Of a stretch of 64,000 nucleotides of DNA, positions 9,182 through 17,509 are shown piece by piece. The position numbers were made by a program, and so were the translations under genes. The stretch covers positions 434,001-498,000 of the forward strand of contig NZ_JAPNTZ010000002.1 of assembly GCF_026626335.1 (NCBI RefSeq), read 5' to 3'. This DNA comes from Paractinoplanes pyxinae (GTDB lineage: Bacteria > Actinomycetota > Actinomycetes > Mycobacteriales > Micromonosporaceae). The notes under the pieces were generated by a model. It was given only the letters and a program-made list of their open reading frames with translations, was not told the origin of the DNA and made no database searches. Position 1 is the first letter of the stretch; the number at the start of each line of letters is the position of its first letter.

Positions 9182-11942
9182 GGTAGGCCGCCTCCTCGGA
9201 GGACGAACGGTCGCGGGTGACCAGGACGGCGAGCAGCGTGGCGACGACCGCCGCGCCGGCCGTGACCAGCAGGGCGGTGGGCGACAAGGTGAACAGCAAC
9301 CTCGGCAGCAGCAGCGGTTGGTCGTCGAGCAGGCGCGCCCCCAGCGGCGCCAGCGCGTACACCCCGGCCACGGCGGCGGCGAAGGCGACCAGCGACAGCA
9401 GCACGAACTCGACAGTGCGGGCCCGCGCGACCCGGCTCCGGCTCAGACCGATGCGGGCGAGCATGAGATCGGCCGGGCGACGCAGCGCAGCCGTCCGCTG
9501 GGCGTAGATACCGAGCGTGAGGATGGCGAGTAACGCCAGGTAGCCGGCGATCGCGAGTTGATAGCCGCGGGCACGCTCCGTGGCCACGTAGTCGGAGGCG
9601 TTGCGCAGGGCGGCGGCGGTGTCGGTCCGCTCGAGCTGCACGTCCTCGTTCTCGTACGGCGCGACGACCGCCTGCACCCCGTCGGCGCCGGCCGAGCTCC
9701 ACACGTAGACCTGCGAGAAGACCTGGTTGGGGTACTGGTTGCGGGGCCGCAGGCGGGGGTCGTCGACGCCGAGCTTGCCCAGCGTCGGGTCGGCCGCGGC
9801 GACGTACATGGGCCGGCCGCGCTGACCGGGGAAGGCCCGCACCCGCCCGGCCACCGCGAAGTACACGTCGCCGAAGCCCAGCTGCATGCGGATCGTGTCC
9901 TCGCCGTCCGACACCGGATCGGCCACGGTGATCACCCGCGGCCGTCCGGCCTCGTCGATCGGATGCGCGGCCAGGCCGGCCACGGCCGTGCGGGCCGCGG
10001 CCAGGTCGGCGCCGCGGCCCCACAGCGCCACCTCGCCGAAGCGGGCCGGGTCGATGACGAGCAGGTCTTTCTGGTCGTCGTCGAGCAGCGTGCGCACGTC
10101 GGTGCGCCACACGAGGGTGCTGCCCTCGGGCGTCGGTGGCACGCGCACGCCGGGCACGGGCCCCTCGGGCGGCGCGCGGAACGGCTCTTGCTTCGGTACG
10201 AGTGGCGCCTGCTTGTCGAGCTGCCAGGATCCCTCGAGAACGCCGACCCCCTCCGCGCCCGCGGCCACCGCCACCCGGTCGATCGCCGAGTTCTCGGTCG
10301 AGTGCACCGCCGACAACGCGAACAGCAGCATGCCCAGGCCGGCGGTCACCACCACGACGGTGAGCCGGCGCTCCGCCCCGCCCGACCCGAGCCGGCGGCG
10401 TGCGAGCCACAGCACGGCTCGCCGCGGCGAGCTCGGCAAGTTGGCCCCGGCGCCGGCCAGCCGCGCCGGCAGCCACCCGGCCACCACCCCGACCGCGGCC
10501 AGCACGAGCAGCGGCACCAGCAGGTCGACCCCGCCTGCGGGCCCGCCCGCGCCGACCAAGCCACCCGCGGCGATCAGGGCAGCGATCACCACCATGGCGC
10601 CCCACGGCAGGGGGCGCCGCATGGTGGCGGGAGGCGCCGGGCGTACGCGCCGGGAAGCCGCCAGCGCGCCGACCAGGGCGACCGCCGCCAGCCCGGCCAG
10701 CACGGCCGCACCGCCCAGCCGGGCGGCGGGGGCCAACGATTCCTCGATCGCCCCCGGCGGGCCGAGCCGGGCGACCAGTTGCCAGGCCGCGAGCCAGCCG
10801 AGCACCGCCCCGAGCGCGGCCGGCAGCAGATGTTCGAGCAGCCAGAGCCCACCCACCCGGATCGGCGCCAGGCCCACCGCGGCGGCGTGGCGCAACTCCC
10901 GCTCGCGGCGACGGGCCGAGAGCAGGGCCACGGCCAGCACCGACGCGAGCCCGACGGCGATGGCCGCCCATTCCACGGGCCGGGTTCGCTGACGGACGGC
11001 CTCGGTCGTGGTCTGGGCCGTCGCCACGATGCGGCCGATGCCGGTCGCGAACCGCAGCGCCGTCGGGTCGGCGGAGTCGTTCGGGTCGGGCACCTGGCTG
11101 GCGTACCGGCGGCGCAGCAACTCGATGTCGGCGGCCGTACGCCGGGCCTCGGAAAGCGTCGTGTCCGGAGTGAGAGCGGCCTCGACCGACCAGAAGAGCG
11201 GGTCGTCGACCGTCTGGGCCAGCCGTTCCACCGTCGGCACATCCCCGACGAGCAGGTAGGCCGGCAGGGTCTCGTACTCCGTGTCGGGCGGCGTGTCCCC
11301 GCGGCGCAGTGCCCACTTGCGGCTGCCCGGTTCGTCGGCCGGAAGCCGCCCGCCGGCGTCGACCGCGTAGACGCCGCTGACGGTCGCGGTCGCATTCCGC
11401 GGCTTACTTCGGGTGCCTTGGCGCAGCGAAAGCCCGATCCGGTCGCCGGCGCCGACCCCGAGCTCGTCGGCCATCGGCTTCGGCAGCCACAAGCCGTCCT
11501 TGACCCCCGGCGCCGCCACCAGCTCGGCCGCCGGATCCTGCACCGCGAACAGCCGCCCGCGTTCGTTCTTGCTTCCCGCGCTGACGGTGAATCCCCAGTA
11601 CTGCGGCGACGCCACCTCGGCCCCGACCGACTGCCCGGTCAGGTCGGGCTCGCCCAGCCCCGGAACGGCCCGGATGTCCCGCATGACCGGTTCTTGGTCG
11701 ACGCTGCGCGGCCCGACATCGGCCGACACCCGCACGACGGCCGCGTCGTTCTGCCGCGCCGAAGCCGGAATTTCGTCCCGCCGCAGCTGGAAAGCCGCGT
11801 TGTCCGACGCCTCGGCGAAGATCGGCCCGGCCGAGCCGGCCGCCCCCAGCACCAGGAAAGCCGTCACGATCAGCACCGACCAGGCCCGCTGCCGCAGCCC
11901 ACCGAACACCGCCGACGCGGCCAGCCGGTCACCTAACCCCAC
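9171..11942 (-). CDS. FtsX-like ABC transporter permease
   Basis: 923 residues. An N-terminal helix (about 18-40) is followed by a large extracytoplasmic domain, then helices near 320-345, 365-390 and 410-430. A second extracytoplasmic domain and three C-terminal helices (about 805-900) follow. This duplicated four-helix layout with soluble periplasmic-side domains is the FtsX/MacB pattern, so the protein likely drives mechanotransmission or extrusion of a bound substrate rather than a classic transport cycle. GTG 11942 is the start used; TAGCTT lies 6 nt before it. The gene follows an ABC exporter by 25 bp and overlaps its own ATPase gene. Confidence 0.8.
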   Translation of the reverse strand: MGLGDRLAASAVFGGLRQRAWSVLIVTAFLVLGAAGSAGPIFAEASDNAAFQLRRDEIPASARQNDAAVVRVSADVGPRSVDQEPVMRDIRAVPGLGEPDLTGQSVGAEVASPQYWGFTVSAGSKNERGRLFAVQDPAAELVAAPGVKDGLWLPKPMADELGVGAGDRIGLSLRQGTRSKPRNATATVSGVYAVDAGGRLPADEPGSRKWALRRGDTPPDTEYETLPAYLLVGDVPTVERLAQTVDDPLFWSVEAALTPDTTLSEARRTAADIELLRRRYASQVPDPNDSADPTALRFATGIGRIVATAQTTTEAVRQRTRPVEWAAIAVGLASVLAVALLSARRRERELRHAAAVGLAPIRVGGLWLLEHLLPAALGAVLGWLAAWQLVARLGPPGAIEESLAPAARLGGAAVLAGLAAVALVGALAASRRVRPAPPATMRRPLPWGAMVVIAALIAAGGLVGAGGPAGGVDLLVPLLVLAAVGVVAGWLPARLAGAGANLPSSPRRAVLWLARRRLGSGGAERRLTVVVVTAGLGMLLFALSAVHSTENSAIDRVAVAAGAEGVGVLEGSWQLDKQAPLVPKQEPFRAPPEGPVPGVRVPPTPEGSTLVWRTDVRTLLDDDQKDLLVIDPARFGEVALWGRGADLAAARTAVAGLAAHPIDEAGRPRVITVADPVSDGEDTIRMQLGFGDVYFAVAGRVRAFPGQRGRPMYVAAADPTLGKLGVDDPRLRPRNQYPNQVFSQVYVWSSAGADGVQAVVAPYENEDVQLERTDTAAALRNASDYVATERARGYQLAIAGYLALLAILTLGIYAQRTAALRRPADLMLARIGLSRSRVARARTVEFVLLSLVAFAAAVAGVYALAPLGARLLDDQPLLLPRLLFTLSPTALLVTAGAAVVATLLAVLVTRDRSSSEEAAYRDE

Positions 11943-11948
11943 GCGGAG

Positions 11949-11954
11949 AAGCTA
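11949..11954 (-). promoter_or_regulatory. Possible leaderless -10 box for the FtsX gene
   Basis: TAGCTT lies on the coding strand, separated from the GTG at 11942 by CTCCGC. This matches the TAnnnT plus 6-8 nt arrangement seen before other genes in the window. No convincing -35 is visible, and the gene could instead be read from the exporter upstream. Confidence 0.35.
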
Positions 11955-11967
11955 TAACAACCAGGGG

Positions 11968-13683
11968 TTACGCCGCGGCCCCGGACGGTACGGCGATGCG
12001 CAACGCCTCGACCAGGCCCCGGTAGAGGTCGTCCGAGGCGAGCAGGGACTCGTGGGTGCCGACGGCTCGGACGCGGCCGTGGTCGAGGACGATGATGCGG
12101 TCGGCCTCGACCACAGTGGACAGGCGATGGGCGATGGTGACGACCGCGGCGGTCGAGGCCCTTTCCCGTACGGAATTCTGCAGCGCCGCCTCGGTCAGGG
12201 CGTCGACCTGGGCCGTGGCCTCGTCCAGCAGCAGCACCGCCGGGGTTCGCACCAGCGCCCGGGCCAGGGCGATCCGCTGGCGTTCGCCGCCCGAGAGCTC
12301 GGCCCCCGACAGCTGCGTGTCGAGCCCGTCGGGCAGCGAGGCGACCTTGTCGGTCAGGTGCACGCGATCCAGCACCGACCGCACTTCCTCCTCGGTGGCG
12401 TCGGGGTGGCTGAACAGCAGGTTGTCGCGGATGGTGCCCGGGACGACCGGCGCCTCCTGTTCCACGTACGCCAGTTCGGCCCGGATCTCGCTGTGGGTCA
12501 TGTCGCGGTACGGGCGGCCGTGCAGATAGATCTGGCCCGACTGCGGGTCGAGGAAGCGCAGCAGCAGCGAGAACAGCGACGTCTTGCCGGCGCCCGACGG
12601 GCCGACGATCGCGGTGTGACCCCGCGACGGAATGGTCAGCGAGACACCGTCGAGGGCCGGCGGCGCGTCTTCGGCGTAGCGCAGGCTCACGTCCTCGATC
12701 GCGAGCACCGGCGCGTCGGCGATCGCGGCCGACGGCCGCGGGTCCGAGGTCTCCGACGACATCGCGTACACCTCGCTGATCCGGCGGGCCGCGGCGATGC
12801 CGGACTGCAGGGCGGTCACGTTCTGGGTCAGCTCGCCGATCGGGCCCATCAGCTGGAACGCGTACAGCAGGAAGGCGATCAGGCTGCTGACCTCGAGCAG
12901 ACCGGCGTCGGCGCGCCAGGCGCCCACCCCCAGCACCGCGATGATGGCCAGTGAGACCCCGCTCCACGAGACCGTCCAGACCCAGGCGGCGCGGCGCGCG
13001 GCGCGGATGTTGTACGAGGCCGCGCGCCGGGCGTCGGCCTCGATACGCCCGCCCTGCCGCTCCTCGGCCCGGCTCGCCTTGACCGTGCGCATCGCCCGCA
13101 GCGTGCCCTCCAGCTCGCCGCCGAGCTCGCCCACCGCGTCCTGGGCGAGCTTCTGGCTCTTGCTGATCGTGGGCAGCAGCAGCGCCATCACCAGGCCGAC
13201 GATCGCCACCGCGGCCAGCGTGCACAGCAGCAGCACGACGTCGAGCGTGCCCATCAGCACCAGCGTCGCGACGAAGGCGAGCGACGCGTTGATCAGCCCG
13301 ACGATGCTGGACGACGCCTGGTGCAGCAGGCCGGGGTCGGCCGTGACCCGGGTGACCAGCTCGCCGGTGGGGCGGCCGGTCAGCTCGGCCAGCCGGGCCC
13401 GGAAGTAGCGCTGGATCACCGACAGCCGCGCGTCCAGGACGACCTGCTCGGCCAGCGTGCCCATCAGGATCCACTGCCACAGCCCGATGGCCGCGCCGAT
13501 CACCACGAGAACCAGCAGCAGGGTGATCGGGCCGGCCAGGGCGTCACCCGTGCCGAGCGTGTCGATGATCCGCTTGGTCGCGAGCGGGGCGGCCAGGTTG
13601 GCCGCGTTGGAGATCAGGCCGAGGACGAGCCCGAGCGCGAGGACCGGGAGGTGCGGACGGAGGAGGCGCAGCAGAATCTGCAT
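11968..13683 (-). CDS. ABC exporter half-transporter (fused membrane and ATPase domains)
   Basis: 571 residues. Six membrane helices (about 1-300) carry the exporter coupling-helix region RLSVIQRYFRARLAELTGRPTGELV. A nucleotide-binding domain follows with GPSGAGKTS, ELSGGERQRIALARAL, AVLLLDEATAQVD and the H-loop IAHRLST. It probably dimerises and exports hydrophobic drugs or lipids. The start is ATG 13683, because a divergent regulator and its operator lie immediately upstream. Read-through into the FtsX/ATPase genes would make a three-gene operon. The first in-frame start upstream (13869) would run through the regulator gene and is rejected. Confidence 0.87.
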   Translation of the reverse strand: MQILLRLLRPHLPVLALGLVLGLISNAANLAAPLATKRIIDTLGTGDALAGPITLLLVLVVIGAAIGLWQWILMGTLAEQVVLDARLSVIQRYFRARLAELTGRPTGELVTRVTADPGLLHQASSSIVGLINASLAFVATLVLMGTLDVVLLLCTLAAVAIVGLVMALLLPTISKSQKLAQDAVGELGGELEGTLRAMRTVKASRAEERQGGRIEADARRAASYNIRAARRAAWVWTVSWSGVSLAIIAVLGVGAWRADAGLLEVSSLIAFLLYAFQLMGPIGELTQNVTALQSGIAAARRISEVYAMSSETSDPRPSAAIADAPVLAIEDVSLRYAEDAPPALDGVSLTIPSRGHTAIVGPSGAGKTSLFSLLLRFLDPQSGQIYLHGRPYRDMTHSEIRAELAYVEQEAPVVPGTIRDNLLFSHPDATEEEVRSVLDRVHLTDKVASLPDGLDTQLSGAELSGGERQRIALARALVRTPAVLLLDEATAQVDALTEAALQNSVRERASTAAVVTIAHRLSTVVEADRIIVLDHGRVRAVGTHESLLASDDLYRGLVEALRIAVPSGAAA

Positions 13684-13692
13684 GGTTCGTAG

Positions 13693-13710
13693 TGGAACAC
13701 AGTTGTTCCA
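13693..13710. promoter_or_regulatory. Palindromic TetR-type operator
   Basis: TGGAACA-CAGT-TGTTCCA is an inverted repeat with perfect 7-bp arms. It lies 10 bp before the exporter ATG and 28 bp before the TetR ATG, in a 55-bp spacer. This is the usual place for the self-operator of a divergently encoded TetR repressor. Confidence 0.75.
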
Positions 13711-13738
13711 TGACGGGCAATGCCAATTCCCGTACAGT
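13710..13738 (+). promoter_or_regulatory. Promoter of the TetR gene (leaderless GTG likely)
   Basis: ATGACG (13710-13715), a 17-bp spacer and TACAGT (13733-13738) make a good vegetative promoter. Transcription would begin near 13745, where a GTG in frame with the TetR gene lies. The -35 box touches the last base of the operator. Confidence 0.5.
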
Positions 13739-14293
13739 ATGGCCGTGACCTCCGGAGTCAAGAACCGCACGCGGCAGGCGATCATCGATGCCGCGATCGA
13801 CCTGCTGGCCGGCAACCCGGCCTGCTCGCTGGGCGAGATCGCCGCCGCGGCGCAGGTCGGGCGGACCACGTTGCACCGCTACTTCGGCGAGCGGGCCGAT
13901 CTTCTCTCGGCCGTCGCCTCCGAGGGCGGCGAGCGTCTGGGGCGGGCGGCGACCCTGGCCGACCTCGACCGGGGCACCGGGGCCGAGGCGCTGCTGCGGC
14001 TCTGCCGGGAGTATTTCGACCTCGGCTCCCTGCTGTCGCTGATGTTCAGCGGTCAGGGCGGCGAGTGCTGGGAATCGCAGGACGAGCAGTACCTGATCGG
14101 CGTCATCGAGCGCGGCCACGCCGACGGCTCGATCGACCCGGCGCTGCCGTCCGACTGGGTGCTCACCCTGCTCTGGAGCCAGCTCTACGCGGCCTGGGAA
14201 TACCGCGCCCAGCGCCAGGAGGCGTCCCGCCACCACGTGCTCGACCTGCTCACCCGCACGCTGTCCAACGCGTTGCGCCCGCCACAGTCCTAA
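13739..14293 (+). CDS. TetR family transcriptional repressor
   Basis: 184 residues from ATG 13739; GTG 13745 would be the start if the mRNA is leaderless. The N-terminal helix-turn-helix (TRQAIIDAAIDLLAGN..., SLGEIAAAAQVGRTTLHRYFGERADLL) is typical of the family. The ligand-binding part is diverse and its ligand cannot be predicted. It is divergent from the ABC exporter, with a palindromic operator between them. It therefore most likely represses the exporter until a substrate of that exporter binds. The upstream longer frame is open only because of GC bias. Confidence 0.85.
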   Translation: MAVTSGVKNRTRQAIIDAAIDLLAGNPACSLGEIAAAAQVGRTTLHRYFGERADLLSAVASEGGERLGRAATLADLDRGTGAEALLRLCREYFDLGSLLSLMFSGQGGECWESQDEQYLIGVIERGHADGSIDPALPSDWVLTLLWSQLYAAWEYRAQRQEASRHHVLDLLTRTLSNALRPPQS

Positions 14294-14324
14294 AGTCGCG
14301 GCCGCGCGGGCCGATCAGGGCGCG

Positions 14325-15347
14325 GTGAGCTATGTCCGGCGTGTGCGCGACGGCCTGCGGTCCGACGACCGCCGGGCGGTCAGCGGCGCCGTGGCCGGAG
14401 CGCTCATCGTTGCCTGCGGGCTCTACGCCTGCATCACTGTGCTGCTGCCGGCGCCGCCCGGGTTCGACATCAGCGCGGTGCTCAACATCGGCATCTGCGC
14501 GGTCATCTTCGGCCTGGTCGTGGCGCCGCTGCCCTGGGGCCGCCTGCCCGACATCCTGCGTCTGACGCTGCCGGTTCTGGCGCTCGGGTTCATCGCGGTG
14601 CACAACATCGCCACCGGACTCGACCCGTTCCGGTACGGCTTCTTCTACTTCGTCACCTTCATCTGGGCCGGCCTGTGCGAACCCCGCGGCACGAGCCTCA
14701 AGCTGCTCCCGTGGATGTTGCCGGCCTACCTGCTGCCGCTGGTCATGGCCGGGGCCTCGGCGTCGGACCTGGCCTCCATCGGTTATGCATTGCCGATCTA
14801 TCTGATCGCGGGTGAGGTTCTGGCTTGGCGTACGAGTCGACTGCGCCGGGCCCAGCGCAGGCTCGAGCGGCTGGCCCACCACGACCCGCTGACCGACCTG
14901 CCCAACCGGACCGTGTTCACCGCCGAACTGCGCCGCCGCTGCGCCGAGCCCGATCCGGTCGCTGTCCTCTTCCTCGACCTGGACGGCTTCAAGCAGATCA
15001 ACGACCGCCTCGGCCACGCCGCCGGCGACGACGTGCTCAAGCAGGTGGCCGGCGCCCTGCGCGACTCGTCCCGGCCAGGCCGCGAGGACCTGGCTTGCCG
15101 CCTGGCCGGCGACGAGTTCGTGGTGCTGCTGCCGGATACTTGCGCCGGCGACGCCCGTACGGTGGCCGACCGCCTGCGTCAGCGGATCTCAGCCGTGCGG
15201 GCCACCGACGGCACCCCGGTCGGCGGCAGCATCGGCGTGGCCGTCGGCCAGGGCATGGACCACCGCCGCCTGCTGGCCCAGGCCGACGAGGCGATGTACC
15301 AGGCGAAGCAGTCCGGCTCGGGCATCGCCCTTCCCGTCGCCTCTTAG
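14325..15347 (+). CDS. Membrane diguanylate cyclase (GGDEF)
   Basis: 340 residues. About five to six N-terminal helices (20-160) are followed by a short coiled segment (RLRRAQRRLERL) and a GGDEF domain beginning HHDPLTDLPNR. The metal and substrate motif FLDLDGFKQINDRLGH is intact, and the active site reads AGDEF, an accepted active variant. The enzyme should make c-di-GMP from two GTP at the membrane; the sensor part is unassigned. No RxxD inhibitory site was evident. GTG 14325 is used. The stop overlaps the stop of the convergent PL7 lyase by TTAG. Confidence 0.87.
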   Translation: MSYVRRVRDGLRSDDRRAVSGAVAGALIVACGLYACITVLLPAPPGFDISAVLNIGICAVIFGLVVAPLPWGRLPDILRLTLPVLALGFIAVHNIATGLDPFRYGFFYFVTFIWAGLCEPRGTSLKLLPWMLPAYLLPLVMAGASASDLASIGYALPIYLIAGEVLAWRTSRLRRAQRRLERLAHHDPLTDLPNRTVFTAELRRRCAEPDPVAVLFLDLDGFKQINDRLGHAAGDDVLKQVAGALRDSSRPGREDLACRLAGDEFVVLLPDTCAGDARTVADRLRQRISAVRATDGTPVGGSIGVAVGQGMDHRRLLAQADEAMYQAKQSGSGIALPVAS

Positions 15348-16126
15348 GCGTGGCTCACGGTGAGGTTGTAGAACTTCACCTTGGCGCCGTTGGAGGTGCT
15401 CTCGGAGGACGACTGGTTGTACGAGCCGGCCTTGAAGTACTGCTTGTACGGGTTGAACGAGGACGGGATCGTGTAGTTCGTCTTGCTGCCGTTGATCGTG
15501 ACGCTGGCCTTGTTGCCCTGCACGTTGATGACGTACGTCCACTTCTGGCCGATCGCCACGTTGCCCAGCTTGTGCAGCGTCTGGCCGTCGGTCGGGCTGC
15601 GCTGCTGGCCGAGGTAGATGTCGCCGTTGGCCCGGTAGTAGAGCTCGAGCAGCGGCTTGGTCGACGTGCCGCCGGTGCCCAGCTTGACCTGGCCGACCGC
15701 CACGTTCTTGGTCACCGAGACGATCCGCAGTTCGGCGCTGAGCGTGTGGTTGCCGGCCAGCGACCAGTTGGCGGCCGAGCCGTTGGCGTTCATCTCGCGC
15801 AGCTCGGATCGCGCGTACTTGGAGTTGGGTGTGGTCACACCCTTCTCGGGCGCCCAGAAGGTCATCGAGCCGTCGTTCTTGTCGGTCCAGAAGTAGGCCG
15901 GGTTGGAGTAGCCGTTGGCCCCCTTGAGCTGGGCCGGCTGGATGGTCTGGGGCGCGCCGGGGGAGCCGATGGGCAGTTGCAGCGACCAGATCGAGAGGTT
16001 GAAGTTGCCGCCCGGCGAGACGTTGGGGTTGAGGGCGGCCGCGTTGGCGTTGGTGATGCCGAGGACGCCGAGCCCGGCCACCACGGCCGTGGACAAGGCG
16101 GCGGCGAGCAGCGTGCGCTTCTTCAT
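15344..16126 (-). CDS. Secreted PL7-type polysaccharide (alginate) lyase
   Basis: 260 residues. MKKR, a hydrophobic core and ANA-A give a Sec signal peptide (cleavage near residue 29). The mature protein is a jelly-roll of polysaccharide lyase family 7: RSELREM (about 107-113) and YFKAGSYNQ (about 227-235) are the conserved strands. The usual catalytic QIH or QVH reads QVK here, so the histidine is replaced by lysine; activity or specificity may differ from classic alginate lyases. AAGAGG stands 8 nt before the ATG. It is convergent with a diguanylate cyclase and shares its stop region. Two inverted repeats precede it. Confidence 0.82.
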   Translation of the reverse strand: MKKRTLLAAALSTAVVAGLGVLGITNANAAALNPNVSPGGNFNLSIWSLQLPIGSPGAPQTIQPAQLKGANGYSNPAYFWTDKNDGSMTFWAPEKGVTTPNSKYARSELREMNANGSAANWSLAGNHTLSAELRIVSVTKNVAVGQVKLGTGGTSTKPLLELYYRANGDIYLGQQRSPTDGQTLHKLGNVAIGQKWTYVINVQGNKASVTINGSKTNYTIPSSFNPYKQYFKAGSYNQSSSESTSNGAKVKFYNLTVSHA

Positions 16127-16168
16127 GGGGGATACCTCTTCTGCCGTCTGAGGGGAATTGGCAAGAGG

Positions 16169-16197
16169 TTTTACAGTAAAAGACCGACATCGATGTC
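16169..16197. promoter_or_regulatory. Two palindromes in the PL7 promoter region
   Basis: TTTTAC-A-GTAAAA (16169-16181) and GACATCGATGTC (16186-16197) are both perfect inverted repeats, 43-71 bp upstream of the lyase ATG. The second has the central CG typical of LacI-family operators. A sugar-responsive repressor is plausible but none is encoded nearby. Confidence 0.5.
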
Positions 16198-16213
16198 AGG
16201 GCAAGACCGCTTC

Positions 16214-16242
16214 TTAAACATCCTTAAATAAAGCCGTACGAT
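16214..16242 (+). promoter_or_regulatory. Promoter of the SRPBCC gene
   Basis: TTAAAC (16214-16219), a 17-bp spacer and TACGAT (16237-16242) end 8 nt before the ATG at 16251, so the mRNA is probably leaderless or nearly so. Confidence 0.45.
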
Positions 16243-16250
16243 CCTGGGCC

Positions 16251-16688
16251 ATGCCGACCGACCGGTTCAGCGACACCGTCCACCTCGCCGCCGCGCCGTC
16301 CGCCGTCTACGCCCATCTGCTCGATCCGCGGAGCTATGTCGGGCTGTCGCCGCTGGTCGTAGCCGTGCGCGACATCCGCGGCGACTCGTACGTCGCGGTC
16401 GAGCGCTTCCGCCTCGGCCCGCTCCACTGGGACAACAACATCCGCGTCACCCTCACCGGCGTCGAGCCCGACCGCAAGCTGACCAGCGCCGTCGTCAGCC
16501 CCGGCGGCGTCCGCCTGACCGCGACGATCGACCTGGCGCCGGCCGCCGAGGGCACCACGCTGACCGAGACCATCGAGGTCAGCTCGCCCACCCTGCTGCG
16601 CTCGTTCGTCGTCAAGCAGGCAACTTCGGTCCAGCGCGCCCGCCTGGCCGAGCTGACCCGCCGCTTCAGTGCCGGAGTGTACGAATAA
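16251..16688 (+). CDS. SRPBCC (START-like) family protein
   Basis: 145 residues forming one helix-grip fold: an N-terminal strand (FSDTVHLAAAPSAVYAHLLD), a central antiparallel sheet and a long C-terminal helix (SVQRARLAELTRRF). The family includes polyketide cyclases, lipid-binding and stress proteins, so the ligand cannot be named. The ATG follows a TACGAT -10 box by 8 nt. It lies three bases before the frameshifted hydrolase gene, suggesting joint expression. Confidence 0.8.
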   Translation: MPTDRFSDTVHLAAAPSAVYAHLLDPRSYVGLSPLVVAVRDIRGDSYVAVERFRLGPLHWDNNIRVTLTGVEPDRKLTSAVVSPGGVRLTATIDLAPAAEGTTLTETIEVSSPTLLRSFVVKQATSVQRARLAELTRRFSAGVYE

Positions 16689-16691
16689 AGC

Positions 16692-17509
16692 ATGGAATCT
16701 CGAGGAGTGGCCACCGGTGTTCCGTACGTGGTGAAGGCTCCCGTCGGAGGCCCGCGGCCGGACGCGCCGGTCGTCGTCGCCTATCACCTGCTCGACGCGC
16801 CCCGCACCGAGGTCGCGCTGGCCGCGCCGTGCCGCTCGACGGTCTCGACGCCTGCCGCGTCTACTTCGGACTGCCCCTGAGCGGTTCGCGTCAACCGGAA
16901 GGTGGTCTCGAGCCGCTGCTCCAGGAGGGCGACCCGGTTCTCAACGGGCACGCTCCCGTCGCGTTCGGCGCCCGCGACGAGTTCCCCGCCGCGTTCGCCG
17001 AGGTCCGCGAGCACTTCGGCATCGCCGAAAGCGTGCCGCTGGGGGTGCTCGGTGGCTCGATGGGCGGGGCGGCGGCCCAGTTGGTCGCGGCCGAGGTGCC
17101 GGGCGTACGGGCGGCCGTGCTGATCAATCCGGTCGTGCGGCTGCACGACGCGATCGACGGCATCGTCGCCGCGATGGGTGCCACCTACGCGTGGTCGCCC
17201 GCGTCCGACCAGGTCGCGGACCGTCTCGACTTCGTCGCCCGGGCCGGCGAGTTGGCGGGGGTGTCGCTGCGCTACATCACCGGCGCCGACGACCTGCGGG
17301 ACGCGATCATCGCGCCCGTCGAACGAATCGTTGCCGAACTCGCGGAACGCGGCGCGACGGCCGACCACCATGTCGTACCGGATATGGCACACGCTCTGGC
17401 CGAGGAACCCGGCATCGAGGCGGCGCCGCAGACTCGGCACGCCGCCGAGGTCGACCGCCTGGCCGTGGAGTGGTTCCGGCGCTATTTGATCGCGACCGCG
17501 GCCTCGTAG
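16692..17509 (+). pseudogene. Alpha/beta-hydrolase gene broken by a frameshift
   Basis: Frame 1 (16692-16880) encodes the start of a hydrolase (VPYVVKAPVGG, VVVAYHLLDAPRTE). From about 16829 another frame carries the rest (PLDGLDACRVYFGLPLSGSR onward), including the nucleophile elbow GGSMGG, a late Asp (ITGADDL) and the catalytic His region (VVPDMAHALAEEPG). The two halves join without missing residues near 16821-16831, where one base seems lost. A genuine mutation, an assembly error or recoding are all possible; no slippery heptamer is visible. The end overlaps the convergent HxlR gene by 28 bp. Confidence 0.7.

Noticed and set aside
9558..11936. 792-codon plus-strand open frame opposite the FtsX permease gene
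   Set aside because: It is the mirror of a GC-rich coding strand; the translation is His/Arg/Gly/Gln-rich with no fold or motif, whereas the minus strand gives a clear FtsX permease.
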